The notes beneath the pieces are model-generated. The model had not been told where the DNA came from, did not search any database, and saw only the letters and a list, made by a program, of their open reading frames with translations. A program made the position numbers and the translations under genes. This document shows positions 1 through 8,339 of a stretch of 64,000 nucleotides of DNA, piece after piece. The stretch spans positions 1 through 64,000 of the forward strand of contig JAPLQF010000043.1 of the NCBI GenBank assembly GCA_026399875.1, in the 5' to 3' direction. Numbering within the stretch: the stretch's first letter is position 1; each line of letters opens with the position of its first letter. The DNA comes from Burkholderiales bacterium. Its GTDB lineage: Bacteria; Pseudomonadota; Gammaproteobacteria; Burkholderiales; Burkholderiaceae_E.

Positions 1-316
1 CCAGCGACTCGGCCTGCTCGCGGGTGTTGATCATCGGGGCGATGACGCCCCAGGCACCGCCATCAAGCGCTTTGCCGATGATACCGGGCTCGTTCCAGGG
101 AACGCGCACCAGGCGGGCAACCGGGTGCCGTTCAATCGCCTGAAAGCAGTGCACCATCGACATGTAATCCTGCACGCCGTGTTGCATGTCGACCGTAATG
201 CTGTCAAAGCCGCACTGCGCCATGACTTCGGCTGAAAAGCCAGATGGAATCGCGAGCCATCCGTTGACCGCTGCCTTGCCAGCCTTCCAGCGGGCCTTGA
301 GAGTGTTGGTGCTCAT
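1..316 (-). CDS. HpcH/HpaI-family aldolase (partial, 3' end outside window)
   Basis: Only the first 105 codons are present; the gene runs off the left edge. The N-terminus reads MSTNTLKARW, followed by W-x2-IPS, AEVMAQCGFD, VDMQHG and RVPWNEPGIIGKALDGGAWG, the layout of the 2,4-dihydroxyhept-2-enedioate/4-hydroxy-2-oxovalerate-type class II pyruvate aldolases (metal-dependent TIM barrels). The QHG histidine and the R in RVPW correspond to the catalytic base and substrate-binding arginine of HpaI. Known members cleave 4-hydroxy-2-oxo acids to pyruvate plus an aldehyde, or related malyl/citramalyl-type substrates. The exact substrate cannot be read from this fragment. Start is the ATG whose complement ends at 316. 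Confidence 0.85.
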   Translation of the reverse strand, partial: MSTNTLKARWKAGKAAVNGWLAIPSGFSAEVMAQCGFDSITVDMQHGVQDYMSMVHCFQAIERHPVARLVRVPWNEPGIIGKALDGGAWGVIAPMINTREQAESL

Positions 317-421
317 CGTCATTGATCCTTGCCTATGGGTGACAGGCCAATGGTATCGGGTCCGAGAATCATCGACCCTGGCCCTGCCGGGTGAAGGCGT
401 CGCCGGGCAGGCGCGCCCGAC

Positions 422-2443
422 TCACGCTCGCGCCGGCGTGCTGGCTGTTGGCAGCCAGCGCAGCAGGGCGCGTTCGAGATCTGCCAACAGGACGGGCTTG
501 CTGATGAAGTCGTCCATGCCGGCTGCCTCGCACTCGCGCTGATCTTCTGCAAAGGCATTCGCGGTGACCGCGATGATCGGGCAGCGAGGATGCCCGTGAA
601 GGCGCTCCCAGGCACGAATCTGTCGCGTCGCTTCCAGTCCATCGAGCAGCGGCATGCGTACGTCCATCAGGATGCAATCGAAGCGCTCTCCGGAAGTGCA
701 GACCTTGACAGCCTGCTCCCCGTTTTCTGTCAGCAGCACAGTGGTCTCGAATTTGGACAGGTGCGCGCTCATGACAAGCCGGTTCACCGGATTATCTTCA
801 GCAACCAGGACGTGGCCCTGCAGGATCGCCGGTTCGACAGGGGCCTGCGACACTGCATTGGCATGACCCGGCAAGGCAGCGGGCTGGGGCAGCAGATCAA
901 GGTCACGCGCAGCCTTGATGCGAAACCAGAATCGGGATCCCTGTCCCACGCTGGACCGAACGCCGACGCTTCCGCCCATCGACTGGGCCAGGCTTTTCAC
1001 GATGGACAGACCAAGGCCGGCGCCGCCAAAGTGGCGAGTGCTCGAATTGTCGACCTGCGAAAAGGTCTCAAACAGCATCGCCTGATCTGCGAGGGCAATG
1101 CCAGCGCCCGAGTCAGTCACCGCAAATTCCAGTTCATCACCCTCCTCGCCTCGCGCAAGTTGCGAGATGCTGACCTCGATGGTGCCGGCACTCGTGAACT
1201 TGATCGCATTGCTGATGAGGTTGGACAGCATCTGGCGCAATCGAATGGCATCGATCCGGTAATACCGCGAGGGCTCCAGGTCCGGGATCACTGTCAGGGA
1301 CAACTGCTTGGCACTCGCGCTGTTGATAAACAGGGCCAGGGTGTCGTTAACCAGCTGCAAGGGCGCGGTACGGGTGCGGTGCAACACCAGCTTGCCGGCC
1401 TCGATCCGTGACAGGTCAAGAATGTCATTGAGAAGCGCAAGCAGCGTTTCTCCTGACTCCATCAGGACCCGCACATAGTCCTGACGCTGGCCTGATTCGA
1501 GCGTTGGGTCCATCAGCGTCTGCGCCATGCCCAGGACGCTGTTCATCGGCGTGCGGATCTCATGGCTCATGGTCGCCAGAAAGGCCGACTTGGCCCGGTT
1601 GGCAGCCTCGGCTCTGATCTTTTCGTACTCGAGGTCACTTTGCATCTGACGCAGCGCCGTCGAATCGGATTGCACCGAGATGAAACGCTGGATCGCTCCC
1701 GATTCGTCACGAATCGGCGTGATGTAAAGGGTGACCCAGTAGAGCTCGCCGGAGCGCTTTGTATTGAGAAGTTCGGAGCGCACCGAGCGGCCGGCCCGGA
1801 TATCCTGACCCAGCCGAGCGACCTCGGCCTGGTCGGTCGATGGCCCCTGCAGGATATGGCCCGGCACCTTGCCGAGGATCTCGGCAAGCGAATAGCCAGT
1901 GTGCCTGGTAAACGCCGCGTTCACCCACTCCACACGGCCCATGGCGTTGGTGATCAGCACCAGGTTATCGGTGTGGTTGGCGACGAGAGACATCCGTTCG
2001 AGCTCATCCTGGGCCAGCTTCTGTTGCGTGACATCGCGCAAGGCCCCGACGAACCCCTGCCCCGGCACCAGCACGGCCGACATTTCCATCCAGCGCAACA
2101 GGTTCGACGCGCCGGAAAACCGCAGCAGCGCGCGTGGCGCATGATTGGACGGTTGGGCACCCGCCAGCGTCGCCTCCAGCAGGACTCGGTCCTCGGGCCA
2201 GGCAAACTCGCCAAGTGGCCGACCCAGCGAGCCCGCCTCACTCAAACCCAAAGACTGCGTCCAGGCTGAGTTGAGGAAGACAATCCGCCCCGTCAGGTCC
2301 AGTTCGAAAACCACCTCTGACAGAAGGTTGACGCGCCGGCGCATTCGCGCCTCGCTCTCATACAGCGCTTCGATCAGGCGAGTGGTCGCCTGAACCTGCA
2401 GGTCGGTGTTCAGCGAACCGCCGGGGTCCTCAACATCGTCCAT
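422..2443 (-). CDS. Hybrid sensor histidine kinase with PAS domains and receiver domain
   Basis: 673 aa. Two PAS-like domains (about residues 35-140 and 145-265; the second carries NAAFTRHTGYSLAEILG) precede a HisKA domain with H-box SHEIRTPMN (phospho-acceptor His294). The ATPase domain has N-box NLISNAIKF, G1 DSGAGI and G2 GGAGLGLS. A C-terminal receiver domain (about 544-660) has AED (Glu549, Asp550), phospho-acceptor Asp594 in LMDVRMP and Lys649 in ISKP. No transmembrane segment is visible, so it should be a cytoplasmic sensor using PAS ligands. No Hpt domain or output regulator lies next to it, so a separate phosphotransfer partner is expected. It lies 105 bp beyond the start of the aldolase gene, on the same strand. 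The signal is unknown. Confidence 0.93.
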   Translation of the reverse strand: MDDVEDPGGSLNTDLQVQATTRLIEALYESEARMRRRVNLLSEVVFELDLTGRIVFLNSAWTQSLGLSEAGSLGRPLGEFAWPEDRVLLEATLAGAQPSNHAPRALLRFSGASNLLRWMEMSAVLVPGQGFVGALRDVTQQKLAQDELERMSLVANHTDNLVLITNAMGRVEWVNAAFTRHTGYSLAEILGKVPGHILQGPSTDQAEVARLGQDIRAGRSVRSELLNTKRSGELYWVTLYITPIRDESGAIQRFISVQSDSTALRQMQSDLEYEKIRAEAANRAKSAFLATMSHEIRTPMNSVLGMAQTLMDPTLESGQRQDYVRVLMESGETLLALLNDILDLSRIEAGKLVLHRTRTAPLQLVNDTLALFINSASAKQLSLTVIPDLEPSRYYRIDAIRLRQMLSNLISNAIKFTSAGTIEVSISQLARGEEGDELEFAVTDSGAGIALADQAMLFETFSQVDNSSTRHFGGAGLGLSIVKSLAQSMGGSVGVRSSVGQGSRFWFRIKAARDLDLLPQPAALPGHANAVSQAPVEPAILQGHVLVAEDNPVNRLVMSAHLSKFETTVLLTENGEQAVKVCTSGERFDCILMDVRMPLLDGLEATRQIRAWERLHGHPRCPIIAVTANAFAEDQRECEAAGMDDFISKPVLLADLERALLRWLPTASTPARA

Positions 2444-2466
2444 ACCGAGTCCTGGGCAGAGCGGAC

Positions 2467-3081
2467 TCAGACCGCCACTGTCATTTGGGCGCCAGCCAGA
2501 ACTTCCTTACCGCTCATGACTTCGCCGTAGAGCGGAAACACGGTGCTGCAGAAAAATTCCTGTTCGGTGGCAGTGCGTGAAGACGTGCAATCGGAGAGTA
2601 CTGTCACGCTGTAGCCGCGTTCGTAGGCAGCGCGTCCGGTGGAGTCGATGCAAAGCGAGGTCACCATGCCGGCCAGCAGCACACGCTTGATGCCCCGGTC
2701 GCGCAAGACCTGATCAAGTTGCGTGCCCGAGAACCCGTTGAAGCCCACCTTGCCGCTGACGTACTGGATCCGGTCACCGAACGCTGCCAGTTCCGGAATC
2801 GTGTCCGCACCTTTCGTACCCAGTGCAAACGCACCGGAAGTCTTGATGGCGTGCAGGATGCCGACCGGACTGGCCAGTGCACGGTAATCGGGTTTGAGCA
2901 CGATCGGCGTGGAGATGATGGTTGCCTCTGTCGGCACCAGCGCACGGATGAGGTCAAGCGTGTTCGCAAGGACGACATCGACCCGGCCCGGCTCTTCAAT
3001 CACACCCCGAAGGATGCCGTCCTTGGCAAAGTAGTCATTCTGGTAACCCACCAGTATCAGTGCAGTCGTTTTCAGGTTCAT
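2467..3081 (-). CDS. Isochorismatase-family cysteine hydrolase
   Basis: 204 aa, normal length for the family. The cysteine-hydrolase triad is visible: Asp16 in GYQNDYF, Lys111 in SGKVGFNGFSGT and Cys144 in VTSLCIDSTGRAA. The family cleaves amides or vinyl ethers (nicotinamidase, N-carbamoyl hydrolases, isochorismatase), and residues around the pocket do not let me choose. The N-terminal motif reads LVGYQNDYF rather than the commoner IDxQNDF. The ATG at 3081 has an AAGGAG Shine-Dalgarno about 8 nt upstream. It ends 23 bp before the kinase start on the same strand, so the two may be co-transcribed. Confidence 0.87.
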   Translation of the reverse strand: MNLKTTALILVGYQNDYFAKDGILRGVIEEPGRVDVVLANTLDLIRALVPTEATIISTPIVLKPDYRALASPVGILHAIKTSGAFALGTKGADTIPELAAFGDRIQYVSGKVGFNGFSGTQLDQVLRDRGIKRVLLAGMVTSLCIDSTGRAAYERGYSVTVLSDCTSSRTATEQEFFCSTVFPLYGEVMSGKEVLAGAQMTVAV

Positions 3082-3203
3082 GGTCGAAGACTCCTTGATC
3101 GAACGAGACGGTCCTGGGTCGCCGCGTGGCGATTTTCATCAGATTCCCAGCTGAATTGTAACTTTATTGCGCCAATCCAGATACCTTTCAGCCCCAATTC
3201 AGT

Positions 3204-3521
3204 GTGCGTTTGTTCTCCAAACCCCGGCAGCGAAGCGCCTGGTCAGCTGAAATGCCCGGCAGGTGCGCAGCCGGCAATGCCTTGAGATCGGCCTATCGGT
3301 TGGCGGAGGTGTCGCGTGCTGACCCGAGATTTGACATCGAACTGTGTCCCGCAGCCGAGACTGGGATCGAAGCCTATATTGACTTCCTGCTCGAGCGTCG
3401 CGAGACAAGCGAGGATCTTGAGCACGCACAGTCCGCGATCGCGGCGATCGCCGCGATCAGAGCGACCGCGCAGCAACCGGCGCAACCGGAATCGATCATC
3501 CCGATTGGCATCACAGGGTAG
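3204..3521 (+). CDS. Doubtful small ORF, 105 aa, function unknown
   Basis: GTG-started open frame in the roughly 610 bp between the isochorismatase start and the DUF4864 gene. The middle part (ADPRFDIELCPAAETGIEAY, then a charged helix) looks protein-like, but the end is a low-complexity AIAAIAAI stretch coded by a perfect palindrome (3437-3458). I recognise no domain and see no strong ribosome binding site. It may be a decayed gene or non-coding. Apart from this frame I see no gene in 3082-3691. Confidence 0.25.
   Translation: MRLFSKPRQRSAWSAEMPGRCAAGNALRSAYRLAEVSRADPRFDIELCPAAETGIEAYIDFLLERRETSEDLEHAQSAIAAIAAIRATAQQPAQPESIIPIGITG
3437..3458. repeat. 22-bp perfect palindrome rich in CGATCG
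   Basis: The 22 bases are identical to their reverse complement, with core GGCGATCGCC flanked by GATCGC on the left and GCGATC on the right. It contains the octamer GCGATCGC and three GATC sites. It sits inside the doubtful 105-aa frame. It could be a methylation-rich site, a protein-binding site or a cruciform-prone sequence. Confidence 0.6.
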
Positions 3522-3691
3522 GTCCCACTTTACGAAATCGCCCGCGCGGCGAAAGTCGTGATGCTGGCGATGCGCGAAAGCGCTGCCCGCCTGGCTGACC
3601 GGATGAGTGCGGGTGCACGGCGGCTTCGGCACCCTGCGCGGCCTCTTTTGAAGTGGCTGTAACATCGACAAGTGCTATTGAGGATTGCGGT

Positions 3692-4192
3692 ATGAATGAA
3701 GACCAGCGCTGCTGCGGCAGCCTGACAGGCCCCGACAAGGCAGTAGCGTGGACACGGCGCCGGCTTGTTTGCCTTGCCATGCTCTGTCTGCTCGCACCCG
3801 TGACGGCTGGTGCGAAGGCACTGGCCGCGTCGGATGTCAGCGCAGTTCGGAAGGTCGTTGAAGCCCAGCTCGCAGCGTTCGCTGCAGACGACGCCGAGCG
3901 CGCGTTTTCATACGCCTCGAGAGGCATTCGGGCCCAGTTCGGCGACGCGACCACCTTCATGACCATGGTGCGAATCGGCTACCCGATGGTGGTACGGCCG
4001 GCAGCCGTTTCTTTCTTTCTCCCGCAAGCAGAGCCAGGGGCCACGCCAGTCACTGCCCGGCAAGACGTGCAGTTTCGTGACCGTGAAGGTCGCCTCTGGA
4101 TGGCCACCTACACACTGGAACGGCAAGCCGGTGCCGGCTGGCGCATCAGTGGCTGCAGGGTGGTAGCCGACAACGGGAAGTCCATGACCTGA
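3692..4192 (+). CDS. DUF4864 domain-containing exported protein
   Basis: 166 aa from the ATG at 3692, which has a GAGG element about 8 nt upstream; an in-frame ATG at 3653 lacks one. A basic stretch [23 protein letters not shown] near residues 21-43 looks like a signal peptide or anchor. The rest matches DUF4864 in pattern: [25 protein letters not shown], then [20 protein letters not shown], then a QDVQFRD...[11 protein letters not shown]...GWRISGC tail. The fold is NTF2/SnoaL-like and no enzymatic role is established. It ends 23 bp before the photolyase gene on the same strand, so a shared transcript is likely. Confidence 0.75.
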   Translation: MNEDQRCCGSLTGPDKAVAWTRRRLVCLAMLCLLAPVTAGAKALAASDVSAVRKVVEAQLAAFAADDAERAFSYASRGIRAQFGDATTFMTMVRIGYPMVVRPAAVSFFLPQAEPGATPVTARQDVQFRDREGRLWMATYTLERQAGAGWRISGCRVVADNGKSMT

Positions 4193-4214
4193 GGCCCGGG
4201 GTCTGCTCACGCTC

Positions 4215-5696
4215 ATGAATATGGCAAGCCCGACAGCACTGGTCTGGTTCAAGCGCGACCTGCGCGTGCGCGACCACGCCCCGTTGACCGAAGCGATGCA
4301 CTTTGACAGGGCGATAGGCCTGGTGGTGATCGAGCCGCAGTGGCTGGAAAGCCCCGAATGCGACCCGCGCCATGTTGGCTTCCTGCTTGCCTGCGTTGCC
4401 GAACTGCAGCGCGATCTGGCGGCGCGTGGCCTGCCGCTGCTGGTGAGCACCGGTGCGATGCCGCAGGTGCTGCAATCGCTGCGGCGTGAGTTTCCCTTCA
4501 CCCACCTTTTCAGCCACGAAGAGACTGGTCCGGGCTGGAGCTACACGCGCGACCTGGCCGTGGCCGAGTGGTGCCGCAGCCAAGGGGTGTCCTGGACCGA
4601 ACTGCCGCAGACCGGCGTGGTGCGGCGCCTGCGCTCGCGCACCGGGTGGGCCGGCCGATGGGCACAGCGCATGAATGCCCCGGGAAGTGCGGCGGCTCAC
4701 AGCTTCAGGGGAGAAACCGGCCTGGGGTTCTGCGCCGTTCCCACGCTGCGCGACTTGGGTTTGCCCGCTCTGGGCGCAGCGTTGCCATCAGGCGGCGAGC
4801 GCGCCGCGTGGGCTGCACTCGACAGCTTTCTCGACGGCCGCGGGCGCGACTACCGCCGCACGATGTCCAGCCCACTCACCGCTACCGATGGCTGCAGCCG
4901 GCTGAGCGCTCATCTGGCCTTCGGCACGATCTCGATGCGCTGCGTGCACCAGGCCACCGAAGCGCGGATTGCTGCCACGGCCGATCGCCGCCTGGCCTAC
5001 GGTTTGCGCGGCTTTGCCAGCCGCCTGCGCTGGCACTGCCATTTCATGCAAAAGCTCGAAGACGAACCGGCCATCGAGTGGCGCAATGTGGCGCGCACAG
5101 CCGACGGTCTGCGCCCAGGCGACGGCCTTCACGTAGACGACATCGACCAGGAACGCCTGCAGGCCTGGTGTGAAGGCCGCACCGGCTACCCGATGGTCGA
5201 TGCCTGCATGCGCCAGCTGCGCGCCACAGGCTGGCTGAACTTCCGCATGCGGGCGATGTTGGTCAGCTTCGCGGCCTACCACCTGTGGCTGCACTGGCGC
5301 GAGCCGGGGGTGTTTCTGGCACGTCAGTTTCTCGATTTCGAGCCCGGCATTCACTGGAGCCAGATGCAGATGCAGTCGGGCACCACCGGCATCAACACGC
5401 TGCGCATCTACTCACCATCGAAGCAGGCGCTCGACCACGATCCGCAGGGTCTGTACATCCGCCAGTGGGTACCGGAGATCGGCACCGCGGCCTACCCTCG
5501 CCCGATCGTCGATGAACGCACGGCAGTGGCCGCAGCCAAGGACAAGCTCTACGGCCTGCGCCGGACCCTCGAGGCACAGACCGAGGCCAGCGCCATCCAG
5601 AGCAAACATGGCTCACGAAAAAGTGGCTTGCCACCGACGGCGACCACCAGGCGCCGTACCCGCACGACGCCGGATGGCCAGGGCCAACTGTTCTAG
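4215..5696 (+). CDS. Cryptochrome/DNA photolyase family protein
   Basis: 493 aa. The N-terminal alpha/beta antenna domain starts [16 protein letters not shown] (residues 9-24). The FAD-binding domain is marked by [13 protein letters not shown] (228-240), [18 protein letters not shown] (323-340), [13 protein letters not shown] (380-392) and NTLRIYSP (394-401). These are hallmarks of flavin photolyases/cryptochromes, which repair UV pyrimidine dimers with blue light or act as light sensors. The C-terminus ends in an Arg/Thr-rich tail with no recognisable domain. Motif spelling differs from the E. coli PhrB type, so the repair class (CPD, 6-4 or non-repair cryptochrome) is left open. The DUF4864 gene lies directly upstream. 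Confidence 0.88.
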   Translation: MNMASPTALVWFKRDLRVRDHAPLTEAMHFDRAIGLVVIEPQWLESPECDPRHVGFLLACVAELQRDLAARGLPLLVSTGAMPQVLQSLRREFPFTHLFSHEETGPGWSYTRDLAVAEWCRSQGVSWTELPQTGVVRRLRSRTGWAGRWAQRMNAPGSAAAHSFRGETGLGFCAVPTLRDLGLPALGAALPSGGERAAWAALDSFLDGRGRDYRRTMSSPLTATDGCSRLSAHLAFGTISMRCVHQATEARIAATADRRLAYGLRGFASRLRWHCHFMQKLEDEPAIEWRNVARTADGLRPGDGLHVDDIDQERLQAWCEGRTGYPMVDACMRQLRATGWLNFRMRAMLVSFAAYHLWLHWREPGVFLARQFLDFEPGIHWSQMQMQSGTTGINTLRIYSPSKQALDHDPQGLYIRQWVPEIGTAAYPRPIVDERTAVAAAKDKLYGLRRTLEAQTEASAIQSKHGSRKSGLPPTATTRRRTRTTPDGQGQLF

Positions 5697-5836
5697 CCGG
5701 CCGATCGTCCAGCGTCCAACCATGACGAGCTCATCATGAGCCTGTCGCCACCGCGAAATCGCGTGAACCTGCTTAGGGAGGTCGACCGTCACGGACCGAC
5801 CCTCACGAGCCAGCCCGGATGCCTGAAGCTGCCGGC

Positions 5837-6289
5837 TTACTTGGGCAGCAGGACGCTGTCGATGACATGAATCACGCCATTGTCAGCAACAATGTCGGTC
5901 GCGGTCACCTTGGCGTTGTCCACCATCACACCACCGGTGGTGGACACGGTCAGTTCCGAGCCCTGCACGGTCTTGACCTTGCCAGCCTTCACGTCCTTGG
6001 CCATCACCTTGCCTGCCACCACATGGTAGGTCAGCACGGCGGTCAGCTTGGACTTGTCGGCGAGCAGCGCGTCGAGTTGCGCTTTGGGAATCTTCGCGAA
6101 AGCTTCATCGGTCGGCGCAAAGACGGTGAACGGACCGGGTCCTTTCAGGGTACTGATCAGGCCGGCGGCGGTGAGTGCGGTCGCCAGGGTCTTGAAGTTG
6201 CCCGCGCTGACAGCGGTATCGACGATGTCTTTCGCTTGGGCCGAAAAAGCGGCAAAAGACAGGAGGGAGATGGCGAGGATCTTTTTCAT
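5837..6289 (-). CDS. Exported single fasciclin (FAS1) domain protein
   Basis: 150 aa. The start [19 protein letters not shown] is a textbook Sec signal peptide with AxA cleavage near residue 19. One FAS1 domain follows, with the H1 motif [11 protein letters not shown] and the H2-type end [12 protein letters not shown], plus YHVVAGKV between them. FAS1 domains mediate cell adhesion or small-molecule/matrix binding. An AAGGA Shine-Dalgarno precedes the ATG. It is the downstream member of a two-gene set with the lipoprotein-type fasciclin gene at 6397-7380, 107 bp away. Confidence 0.93.
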   Translation of the reverse strand: MKKILAISLLSFAAFSAQAKDIVDTAVSAGNFKTLATALTAAGLISTLKGPGPFTVFAPTDEAFAKIPKAQLDALLADKSKLTAVLTYHVVAGKVMAKDVKAGKVKTVQGSELTVSTTGGVMVDNAKVTATDIVADNGVIHVIDSVLLPK

Positions 6290-6396
6290 GGTGAGTTTCC
6301 TTGAGTGGAGAGTGGTACGGGGTAACGAACAGAGGTGGACAAAATCAGGCCTCGCGGCCTGGGCGATGGGTCAGGACTATGTGTAAAAGCAATGAA

Positions 6397-7380
6397 TCAG
6401 GGTGCGACGGCCGGCAGGAGTACCTTGTCAATCACGTGAATGACGCCATTGCTGGCGATCACGTCGGTGGCAAGCAGCGTGGCAACGCGGGCACGGCCGT
6501 CTGTGATCGCAAGGTTGATGCCCACGGTAAACGCGGTGCCCTGCACAGTCGTCACGCTGGCCGGCTTGGGCAGCGCCACGACGTTGGCAGCGCGCACGTT
6601 GCCTGCGACCACGTGGTAGGTCAGGACGCCCGCCAGGCCGGGGCTGGCAAGCAGTTGCGCTTTGGTCACCCCAAGTTCGCCCAGTGCCGCAGTGAACGCA
6701 TCATTGGTCGGTGCAAATACGGTGAACGGGCCGGTGCCGCTCAGTGTGGTGGCCAGGTTCGCCGCACCCACGGCTTCGACCAGCACCGAGAAGGTCGGGT
6801 TGAGCTTCGCCATCTGCACAAGGTTCAGCACGCCCGGAGGCACCAGCACCTTGTCGATGACATGGATCACACCATTGCTGGCGGCCACGTCTGCGGTCTG
6901 CACCGTGACCTGGTTGAGCACCTCGTCAGTGATCTTGACACCAGCGGAGGTGTCCAGGGCCAGCGTCGATGCAGCACCTTCAAAGGTATAGAGCGTCGAC
7001 TGGGTAGACTTCGCTCCGGCAGCCACCAGATCGGCCGCGACCTTCTTCGTCGGCAGCACGTGGTATTGCAGGATCTTCGCCAGCGTCGGGCCGTCGAGCG
7101 CCGCGACCATCGCAGTGGCACTTGGGAAGCCGAGCGTCGTGGCCAGTGCGGCGAAGGCTGCGTCGGTCGGCGCAAACACCGTCAGGCTGGAGCTGCTGGC
7201 GCTGAGCGCCGGCACCAGGCCGGCCTTGTCGGCCGCCGCCACCAGTGAGGTGAAGCCACGCGCAGTGGCTTCGGCAGCCAGGGTGCCGGGGGGCGGGGGC
7301 GCGTGCTCGTCACTGCCGCCGCAGGCGGCGACCAGTGAGACGGCACAAACAGCCGCCAGAATCTTGAATTGTCGAATCAT
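6397..7380 (-). CDS. Lipoprotein with two fasciclin (FAS1) domains
   Basis: 327 aa. The signal ends in a lipobox (VSLVAAC, Cys20), predicting a lipid-anchored protein, followed by a Pro-rich linker. FAS1 domain 1 spans about residues 33-180 (LTVFAPTDAAF ... GVIHVIDKVLVPP) and domain 2 about 182-325 (FTVFAPTNDAF ... GVIHVIDKVLLP). AAGGAG lies about 8 nt before the ATG. It shares a divergent promoter region with the TetR gene at 7577, which is the natural candidate regulator. The repeated domains are diverged at DNA level, so this is an old duplication. Confidence 0.93.
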   Translation of the reverse strand: MIRQFKILAAVCAVSLVAACGGSDEHAPPPPGTLAAEATARGFTSLVAAADKAGLVPALSASSSSLTVFAPTDAAFAALATTLGFPSATAMVAALDGPTLAKILQYHVLPTKKVAADLVAAGAKSTQSTLYTFEGAASTLALDTSAGVKITDEVLNQVTVQTADVAASNGVIHVIDKVLVPPGVLNLVQMAKLNPTFSVLVEAVGAANLATTLSGTGPFTVFAPTNDAFTAALGELGVTKAQLLASPGLAGVLTYHVVAGNVRAANVVALPKPASVTTVQGTAFTVGINLAITDGRARVATLLATDVIASNGVIHVIDKVLLPAVAP

Positions 7381-7471
7381 CTTGGATCTCCTTGTTTGCG
7401 ATTGAGGGACGCAGCGAAAGGGTCTGGGCTGGTCGCTGCGGTTCGCGTGCTTAAACCGCGAAGTACAAAAT

Positions 7472-7489
7472 TTGAACTAATCAGTTCAA
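7472..7489. promoter_or_regulatory. Inverted repeat TTGAACT-N4-AGTTCAA, candidate operator
   Basis: Perfect 7-bp arms with a 4-nt AATC spacer in the 196-bp divergent region between the fasciclin lipoprotein and the TetR gene, 83 bp before the TetR start. Symmetry and position suit a TetR-family dimer site or a promoter operator. Binding by the neighbouring regulator is inference. Confidence 0.45.
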
Positions 7490-7507
7490 TTTTTCAACCA
7501 CAAAGTC

Positions 7508-7525
7508 ACCAAAAGACCATTTGGT
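7508..7525. promoter_or_regulatory. Inverted repeat ACCAAA-N6-TTTGGT, second candidate operator
   Basis: Perfect 6-bp arms, 52 bp before the TetR ATG. A related half motif recurs just downstream: AGACCATTTGGT at 7514-7525 and AGACTGTCTGGT at 7532-7543. That gives two imperfect copies 18 bp apart, a layout typical of autoregulatory sites. Confidence 0.4.
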
Positions 7526-7576
7526 ACGTTTGAGACTGTCTGGTGCAGAACTTTCCATGCCGGTTTAGAATCGCGA

Positions 7577-8206
7577 ATGGCTCGAGTTTCATTCAAGGCA
7601 CAAGTGCTGAAGGCGCGCGAAGACGCGATCGTCTCTTCGGTCAACCGCCTGCTCGCGGAAAAGGGCTTTGACGCGATGACGGTCGACGATGTCGCGGGAG
7701 ACGTCGGTATCGCCAAAGCGAGCCTCTACAAGCACTTTGTGTCGAAGGAAGAGCTCGCGGCGGCTGCAATGATTCGCGTGCTCGACTACACGCTCGCTTT
7801 CATTGCCACGCTCGAAGCCCAGCCCGAGGTCGCCGCGCTCGACCAGTTGAAGGCGGTCGCGCGCTGGACCATGAAGGTGCAGCTGGCCGGCGAAATGCCT
7901 TCCCTGCCGGCACAGAACTCGGCCTTGCGCGTTGTCCTGACAGCCAACAAGCCCTACATCGATCGGCTGGTTCAGGTGAGCGGGAAGCTCGGCGCATGGA
8001 TCATGGCAGCCCAGGCTTCCGGTCAGCTAGACCGTAAGCTGCCTCCAGAGGTCGTGCTTTACACGCTCTTCGCACGCGCCTGTGATCCGGTGCTCGGGCT
8101 GCTCAAATCGACCTCCGGCTACAGCGACGAGCAGATCACCGAGATGTTGCTCTCGACCTGTTTCGATGGCCTGGCCGGCGCCGGGCCGCGACTCCAACCG
8201 GTCTGA
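7577..8206 (+). CDS. TetR/AcrR-family transcriptional regulator
   Basis: 209 aa. The N-terminal TetR helix-turn-helix is clear: LLAEKGFDAMTVDDVA (about residues 25-40), then GDVGIAKASLYKHFVSKEEL (about 41-60). The C-terminal domain is an all-helical ligand/dimerisation domain that I cannot assign to a ligand class. It is divergent from the fasciclin genes with two inverted repeats between, so it probably represses itself and them. A TAGAAT -10-like hexamer lies only about 7 nt before the ATG, so the mRNA leader may be very short. Confidence 0.92.
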   Translation: MARVSFKAQVLKAREDAIVSSVNRLLAEKGFDAMTVDDVAGDVGIAKASLYKHFVSKEELAAAAMIRVLDYTLAFIATLEAQPEVAALDQLKAVARWTMKVQLAGEMPSLPAQNSALRVVLTANKPYIDRLVQVSGKLGAWIMAAQASGQLDRKLPPEVVLYTLFARACDPVLGLLKSTSGYSDEQITEMLLSTCFDGLAGAGPRLQPV

Positions 8207-8339
8207 TCGCCGCGCGCAAGTGGCCTCAGGACATGAACGCTGGCTCTTACCGGCCGCGTAAATGCTGCTGCCGCTCAAAACCCGAGATAACACTGATCGA
8301 TGGCGCAGCCACACGCCACTCGGCACCACACGGCTCAGA

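Noticed and set aside
590-1411. Long plus-strand ORF opposite the sensor kinase
   Set aside because: It lies entirely over the kinase gene, has no start signal and no domain; the kinase reads all expected motifs on the other strand.
5697-5836. Small ORFs between photolyase and fasciclin genes
   Set aside because: Too short, no start signals, no homology visible; treated as plain intergenic DNA.
6301-7248. Plus-strand ORF opposite the two-FAS1 lipoprotein
   Set aside because: His/Gly-rich composition is the mirror of the fasciclin codons; no signal peptide or domain.
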